Of a stretch of 64,000 nt of DNA, positions 57,465 to 64,000 are shown in pieces. Made by a program: the position numbers and the translations under genes. The notes under the pieces are model-generated. The model had not been told where the DNA came from and searched no databases. It saw nothing but the letters and a program-made list of their open reading frames with translations. This DNA comes from Bostrychus sinensis. Taxonomy: Eukaryota; Chordata; Actinopteri; Gobiiformes; Eleotridae. Location: positions 14,747,903 to 14,811,902 of the forward strand of contig CM036243.1 of the NCBI GenBank assembly GCA_020698575.1, written 5' to 3'. How positions within the stretch are numbered: the stretch's first letter is position 1; each line of letters starts with the position of its first letter.

Positions 57465-58009
57465 TATAGGAAATCTATATCAATATAATGACAATAAAGA
57501 TCATTAACACAGCCCTTAAAAATGTTATTGATTTTACTATATGTGCATGGTTCATAGATATCTTTTGTAAACAGTACATTGTGCCAAACTTTCTTCTTGC
57601 AAAGTTTGTGTGAGTTTGTGAATGTGTGTGTGTATGTGTGTGCAACAGTGTGACCCTCTTCAGTGTTTTTCAGCACAATGACAAGCCATTCAAATCCAAT
57701 TAGAGACACACAGAGCGCTCCGCAGCATCATTCATTCATGTGTCACTCATGCTCTTGGCCTCTCATCTCTGTGTTTTTCTCCAACTATTGGAGCAGTCTA
57801 TATATGACCGGGTGAAACACAGCATAATACTATAACTACTATTGCCTCAACATCTTTACTGTACTGTAATCATACTTCATGTAAAGAGACATAATGGAAA
57901 CGTATGCAGTATTAATTCAAACAAGCACTATTTATATATTATATATTTTAGCAATGGGATGCTCACTCTTGTACTTGTCTGCAATATTAACAGCAGAATA
58001 TTTCCTTCA
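57465..58009. other. intergenic sequence
   Basis: AT-rich with GT-rich words at 57600-57645. No gene is seen. Confidence 0.5.
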
Positions 58010-58573
58010 GTGGTGGAAAGTAACTGCAAGTAAATTATTATTTTGTAGAAGATTTTCTTTTCTTCATACTTGAGTAAGCTTTTGAGAGAAAAAAAACAAT
58101 TCAATTCAGATTTATTTGTACAGCCCAGTATCACAACAAAAGTCGCCTCAAAGGGCTTCACAACAGTTGATCAAACATAAACACACAAACAGACAACACA
58201 AACAATAACTACACTAAACAGACCCAGGACACTCCTGTACTTAGACCCTCCTTCTCGGTAAGGAAAAACTCCTAAAAAAAAAACAGCTGCGGGAAAAAAA
58301 GAAGAAACCTTAGGGAGCCCAACTGAAGGAGAGATCCTCTCCCAGGATGGACAGGCAATGCGTCTAGGACTGTTAGTTCATTAGCTCATCTATAGGATCA
58401 TAGATCAGCTCTGTAAGGATTCATTCAGATGGGAGTGGGGTGAGGTAGATCCAGGAAATCCTTAGAGGTGAGGTTGAGGGAGCAGGAGAGAGGGAAAACA
58501 CTTTAGGTACATGTTTTATTTTGGCGTAACAGTACTTTGAGTACTTGAGCATTTGAGTACTTTTTCCACCTGT
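58010..58573. repeat. AGTACTT-type repeat split by a nested CACAACAA-type repeat
   Basis: The outer repeat starts at 58010 (CAGTGGTGGAAAGTAACTGC) and ends at 58573 (GAGTACTTTTTCCACCTGTA), the two ends being inverted. Between 58098 and about 58500 lies a different dispersed repeat, the same as at 54650-54925. A-rich GAGAGAAAAAAAACA/GAGAGGGAAAACA words at the borders may be its target duplication. Confidence 0.65.
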
Positions 58574-61500
58574 AGCTTTCATTTTATAAGATGCAGAATC
58601 TTTCTGTCTGTCCTAGGACTCACCTCAGCTCACCTCCCCTTTCCTCATGTTCACCTGCAGACACACAATGAATCAGTCGGAAAAGTACCATGTGAAAATC
58701 ATGGCTAAACTACCTGTATATGGAAATAACTGTATTCAGACTGTTTAGAGTAAACATGGAAACCTTGATTTGATTTGTTTACCGGAGTGAGTCATCTTGC
58801 ATTTTGCCGAGAGACAGTGAATGAGACAATCAAACTCAATAAAATAGCGTTGTGCCAGTTTGTACTGGCCAGACCTCATATAATCTATATACTTAAGCTC
58901 AGTTTTACACCACATGCAAGAGTTTATTTGACAATCTAATAAACCAATCAGTACATGGACAGTACTCTGGTCTAAAGAAGCTGGGACGGGCTATGGCTCC
59001 CCGTCACCCCTAATGAAAATATACAAAATAAATAAATAAATAAAATGGTGCACTAATCTATTTAATATAAACAAAGTATAGCTATGCAGTTTCATATTTG
59101 ATCTACATTTCAAATATTTTGCTGTTTTGACTGTATTTTCTGTGATTTGTGCGTTTGCGTCAGCGTGCACACTAAGCATTTATTTATAAGTGCTTACTGT
59201 GTCCATGTTGACACTTGGGTTGATATAAGTGCACATGCACGAGTGGGATGTGCACGCGCTCACTGCAGGGAGCTCTGTTTCCATTAATGCCAGCGGTAAG
59301 ATGCAACTCAGCTTTTCTGAATTATGTAAATGAGCTGCTGTAAATTCATGACAGAATCAATGGCTTTCATTTTTATCAAATCAATCAGGCCTCCATCAGT
59401 TCAAACTCCACACTGCTGCACAAACACACATAAAACACACACACACACTCCCCGCAAGGCCTTATATTAATCCTGCCAAGATACGTCTTAGAATAATGAC
59501 TTTTGGAATAATGTGTATACAGTCATAAATATTATTTTTGCTTTTAACCATCAGCTGATTCATGTTAATGTATGTGTTTGTGTATGTGTCAGAGAGAACT
59601 CTAGCCTGACTACTGTGATTCCGAGGTCTTTTCCAATTGATAAACTATATAATGGAGAAAGGTGGAAGAGAAAATGCACAAAGCTAATGCATAGTAATCA
59701 TTTCTGGCACATATAACTTGATGATGACTGAATCTTCTTATTAGGATTTCAGAGAGTACATGACTTAGATATAAGCCTATTTTTCTTTCAATAGCAGAGC
59801 TAAAATGCTCAATCTTGTTTTTCTTTTTATGCTTTTATTACCTCTGCCAAGGATGTCTGCGTGGTTGACGTGAGACTTACTAATTATTCAATTGAAAAGT
59901 TTTGATAAATAATGTTTTCCCCCCTTCAAAATTCTGTCAGCAATGCAACATAAGGCCTGCTACTAAACCTTTGAAGTTTTTTTTCTTTTGTATTTTAACT
60001 TAAAAAAATAAATAAATAATACAAACATTTCCAAAATTAGTACCAAGTGTCTGGGAAAGTTACTAACATTTTGGTATATTGTCACATGTTTGTACTTTAC
60101 TAAAGCAACACTTTTAACTGCACCTGAATCCAACAATAAAGATGAAAATAAGTTTAATCTTGCAATCAAAAGGTGTCTGGGGTGTGACCTGAAAAAAGGA
60201 AGTTGCAACAAAACCTAGAGGACCCCATCTGTCATTTATAGACCAGACAGACCTCTGGAGTTATGGCTGTAAGCTAAAGGTCAAAAGGAACTGTTATTTT
60301 ATTGTTCATTTTAGTGAAATCTTAATTTTCTCAAAAGGAAATTTTATGTGTGCCTTTGTGGTGTCCTGCAGTGTGACAGCTGTATTTTTCACAAACTCAA
60401 ACTCTGAACATTAAAAATATTTTTTTTAGGATGGGACAGGGATATATGTATCAAGTTAGCACAGTGGCCATGTTGAATAATTTATAACAAGAACATAAAT
60501 GGCTCACACCATAGGACAATGTAAAAAAAATAGTAATAGTAGAAATAATAGAGTTATGCTTAAAATTATAATTGCTTATGAAAAACTCTCTTTACATTTT
60601 TTATAAAACTAATTTATATTTGAAATGATTATTTAATATTATTTGTATTCAACCTCAAAACCCCACCCTTTGTTTCTCAGATATTTATGTTTTTAATCTA
60701 ATTGGTTACTCCTCCTGTGATTGTTCCCCCCATTGAGACGAAACTTGACTAAAGGGGGTACCAGACTAACTTCTTTGTATAGAAAAGAAAAAGAGTTAGT
60801 GTTTCTGGCCATGCAGGCTAACATAAGTCCAGATGTCTGTTAGGACTCCTGCCTCCTGCAAGCTGTAAACATAATTACAAAAACACCAAGTGGCTGTTAA
60901 ATAGTGATATTTAAACACAGCATGAGATTGATTGACTAATGCATCGTATCACATTCTCACTTCCTCCCTATATCAAATAAAGTCCAGTCTGGCTTTTATT
61001 CCAGACAACCTTGGTTTGCCATTGGAGTCTCGCTGTGAGCGTCTCATCGTGTTACACAAGCATAGCATTTCCACAATTTCCTCATATCCTTCTCACTTTT
61101 TATGCTCATCGTAATGTCAAGCAGTCCAATCTGCATCTATTTTTAAGTGACTTACTTCTCGTGCCGTGCAACCTCCTCAGTTCCAAGGTGAGCCATTTAG
61201 ATCTACCCGACTGATTAAACCTGCTCCTCAAACTGTAAAAATGATGATGAGCAAGCTTTTGTTTTCACATTTTTCATCCGCCGTGCCATTAGCTCTCCAG
61301 AAATTGAACGGTCATTATGTTACGAGTCCATTATTATTCATTATGTATTCTTCTACCTACTTAGCAGCCTGAGGAAAACTTCAGGACTTGCTTCTCTAAG
61401 TGTCTAAAACCAAATGCACTGTGGTGAGATGGTATGGTTTAGTCAGTAGGCCACAATTTGAAAGTTACATCAAACACATACTTAAACCGTAATATTAAAT

Positions 61501-62234
61501 AGTGATGAAAAAATGGGGGGAAAAAAAACTGTAAGCTGTGAACAAATTTGAAAAAAATAACTACAGAGAGACCATTTTTGGGAGTCACTGCTGACTGATG
61601 ATTGAATCTCATTCCAAGAAATTAGATCTTTTTTTTTTGTCTTGTGTAAGCATGCGGTGTTCAACTTTCAATTCAGATATAATGTTAACCTTCTCAAAAA
61701 TGTAAAGCTGAACATTTATTTACAAATAGCCTATGATTTTAGCAACTAATGAAATTCTGTTATTCTTATGCGAGAGACAACTCATATGTTTAGTCAAAGA
61801 GAAACTAATGAAACTCTTTCTTTCCTGCCATGGTTATGAGACACTATAAAGTCAAAAAGTTGACCAACAAGTTTTAACCCACTATTCTTAGTTCTTTTCT
61901 GACTGGAGCAGACTTTCGTGTGCATTTCTCAACTCAGGAAAAGTTTCAGCGGGTTACAGGCACACAGCAATAGTCTCTGAGGTGAAAACGTGATGTATTT
62001 AATTTGCTTGGCTTGCTTCTCACAGTTTAGAAACTGATGCTGGCATAACAACATGAAACTTGGGAGGTGCTAAAGTACAAGCAAAGAAATACAGTCTCAG
62101 TATGTCACATATCCATTAATAGACAACTGTGGGTTCCATGTCACATTGACAGCGGGATTTTTAATCCTTGTATCTCAAACTAAAATTATACACTTATAAA
62201 CATGTTCTTCTTAATATTTTTGGCTTTTCTCTTC
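58574..62234. other. intergenic sequence with possible regulatory islands
   Basis: No gene. 59210-59480 is a non-repetitive stretch with TGTAAATTCATGACAGAATC and TTATCAAATCAATCAGGCC words, reminiscent of conserved non-coding DNA. An AAAT microsatellite lies at 59024-59044. 59826-59880 (TTACCTCTGCCAAGGATGTC) looks like the end of a dispersed LINE-like repeat. Confidence 0.4.
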
Positions 62235-62665
62235 ATCTAACCCTATCCCCTGCATACACTTCTCTCACACCAACTAACTTCATTCACTTTCACTATCCAT
62301 AAATCTTGTTTGGTCACCCTGTAGGACTCCTGTCTGGCAGCTCTACTCACTGCATCCTTTTATCACCATATTCACTACACTACATCTGTACATGTACAAA
62401 CCATCTCAATCTGGCCTCTCTGACATTATCTCCAAAACATCTAACACAAGCTGTCCCTTCTATGTACACATTCCAGATCCTATCCATCCTTGTCACCCAC
62501 AAAGAAAACCTTAACATCTTCATCTCTGCTTCCTGGTCTCACCACCGGCTTGCAGACCTTTCATTTATACTAAAACCTAATGCAACACACCTGACACTTT
62601 TCTCATTCCACTCCAACCTTCTTGCATGCGCCTCTTCACTCTCTGTGACTCTGAACCATTGACGT
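62235..62665 (-). pseudogene. LINE (RTE-like) reverse-transcriptase C-terminal remnant
   Basis: The minus strand translates, with stops and shifts, to AEMKMLRFSLWVTRMDRI, then a TACVRCFG segment and NVREARLRWFVHV. This is the highly recognisable C-terminal region of RTE-like fish LINE polyproteins, which reads AE.KMLRFSLGVTRMDRIRN...VREARLRWFGHVQRRD. A decayed VELPDR...RPN stretch follows. The 118-codon + strand frame over it is only its shadow. The 5' part of the LINE is missing. Confidence 0.85.
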
Positions 62666-64000
62666 TACTTAAAATCCTGCAACATAAACAAGTTATACGA
62701 CTAGGTTAAAGGCCTGTGTTTTCAAAAGTGAGGGCGTGCAAGTGAGCAAGAGGCCAGCCAAGATAATGCGTCTGTGTTAGAAATGCATGCTTCTTGTTTA
62801 TTTGAGATCAGAAGTCATTATGAGACATTAAAGCCATTCAATACACTGCCTTATTGATTCCGTCTATCTCTCATAGTTGCATTAAATATTCATGAGCAGC
62901 CAGGCACTTCATTCCCCCATAACCACAGATACCAGGCAGATGAAAGCTTTAACATACCCACTGTCATTTAGAAGAATATTCTCACTCAAACTCCATCCTT
63001 CACTGCATAAATGCTCATAACAAATTAAATTACGTGCACAATTTCCACAGCCTGTGTTCCTTCAGCTCTCTCGGTGATAATGCACAAAGACAGATATGAA
63101 ACGGGTTGAGGGTGGCATTTAAAATAATCAGCAAAAAACAAGGCTAGAAATGAAAAATACAAAAAGAGAAAAAGACTGCACCGTGCACAAGAGATTGGAA
63201 AAAGAGGGGGAAAACTTGAGGATGTTATCACCTGAATTATTAATCAAGATAATTCAACTCCCACTGACAAGAATATCTATCTCTGCACCGCGCTGCATTC
63301 ACACACACACACACGTTTTGCAAAACCATAAATACTGGCACGCTCGCACATTCATTCTCACATATGAACATGACACTTTTATCTCCGCCACTCGACACTT
63401 ATCTGCTTAAAATGGGTCAAGACAAAATGAGAATGGAGGAAGTTGTCATGGCGTGAAAGAGATAGACAAGAAGAGAGGATAGATACACAGGAGAGGGAGA
63501 GAGGGGGAGGGCAGATAAGTTGTGGGCTGTTTGATAAGGAAAAAAAGTTCCCATTAGGACTCAACAAAGGCTTCCAAGGAAGGTCACCTCAAGTCTGCTA
63601 ATACAGTACTCGAGCCACTGTGCCACTATAGAGGTAAAACAAATTCAAAGCGCCATTCACTAGCAAACAGGAACATGCTGTATCTAACATGAAGTCTTAA
63701 CAATATGACTTTTCCAAAGATAAAGCTGTGTTCAAAAATCAATGGACCCTTTAAGTTTACAATAACAATAGGCTTTAATAATAAACACTTAAAACCTTTA
63801 AACTTTTTTTAGCTTACTGTAAATAAATCCATCTTTTCAGTTGATTCTACTACCTTGAACTGAATTTTTTTTTGTTTTTTTTTTTGTTGTTGAAATAATT
63901 AAAAATGTCAAGTGTTAGCCTTAATCACGCCGGCACAGTTGGTGGCAGCATGTAATTAGGCATGCATGCAAAGCCATTAATACACATGAAAAAGTAGTTA
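62666..64000. other. intergenic, right edge
   Basis: No gene. 62850-62990 contains CATTAAATATTCATGAGCAG and AAAGCTTTAACA words, compatible with a conserved non-coding element. A CA tract lies at 63300-63314, a purine-rich stretch at 63465-63515 and a T run at 63866-63885. Confidence 0.45.

Noticed and set aside
62306..62662. 118-codon + strand frame
   Set aside because: Opposite-strand shadow of an RTE-like LINE remnant whose motifs read clearly on the minus strand.
5207..64000. Exons of a neighbouring gene such as NDST4 or NDST3, expected near UGT8 in vertebrates
   Set aside because: No sulfotransferase or deacetylase motif was recognised on either strand by eye. A translated search would be decisive.
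1..64000. CRISPR arrays, prokaryotic operons or defence systems
   Set aside because: No spaced direct-repeat arrays, no operon-like gene packing, and clear vertebrate exon structure and repeats.

Overview
The window is vertebrate nuclear DNA, almost certainly from a ray-finned fish. It holds spliced exons with GT-AG borders, no operon-like gene packing, an AT-rich background with many simple repeats, and repeat families typical of teleosts (Tc1 transposons with long inverted ends, hAT-type miniature elements, tRNA-derived SINEs, RTE-like and L2-like LINE remnants). The species cannot be fixed from the sequence alone.

There is one recognisable gene: the 3' half of UGT8 (2-hydroxyacylsphingosine 1-beta-galactosyltransferase, ceramide galactosyltransferase) on the + strand. 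Its last three coding exons are at 1542-1618, 2286-2505 and 2593-2974. They encode the sugar-nucleotide-binding domain, the single membrane anchor and a lysine-rich tail ending in an ER-retrieval dilysine motif. The upstream intron runs off the left edge and carries a 1.1-kb Tc1-type element. A 3' UTR of up to about 2.2 kb follows, with three candidate poly(A) signals; the last, at about 5166, is the most plausible gene end.

From about 5.2 kb to 64 kb I find no supportable protein-coding or structural RNA gene. The reading frames there are short, lack family motifs, or are explained by simple repeats or transposon remnants. The space is filled by three kinds of sequence. (1) Mobile-element remnants, several with definable ends: TTAA-flanked elements at 6897-7374 and 56980-57464, hAT-type elements with 8-bp duplications at 12226-12681 and 21333-21812, Tc1 relatives at about 13.6, 15.7-17.7 and 53.2 kb, a SINE with a perfect 12-bp duplication at 22632-23003, further SINE copies at 29.3, 32.5, 44.8 and 50.1 kb, and LINE fragments at 11.9, 20.0, 40.2 and 62.2 kb. 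(2) Simple repeats and minisatellite-like arrays. (3) Quiet stretches rich in homeobox-like AT motifs, GC-richer islands and a few sharp regulatory-looking motifs, such as a triple AGGTCA array at 50406-50426, which could be conserved non-coding elements.

The overall picture is the 3' end of a myelin-lipid enzyme gene facing a gene-poor flank. I see no new multi-gene system. The items most worth checking are the possible regulatory islands, the CpG-rich TTAA element carrying promoter-like motifs, the intronic Tc1 hairpin in UGT8 and the nuclear-receptor-like array.
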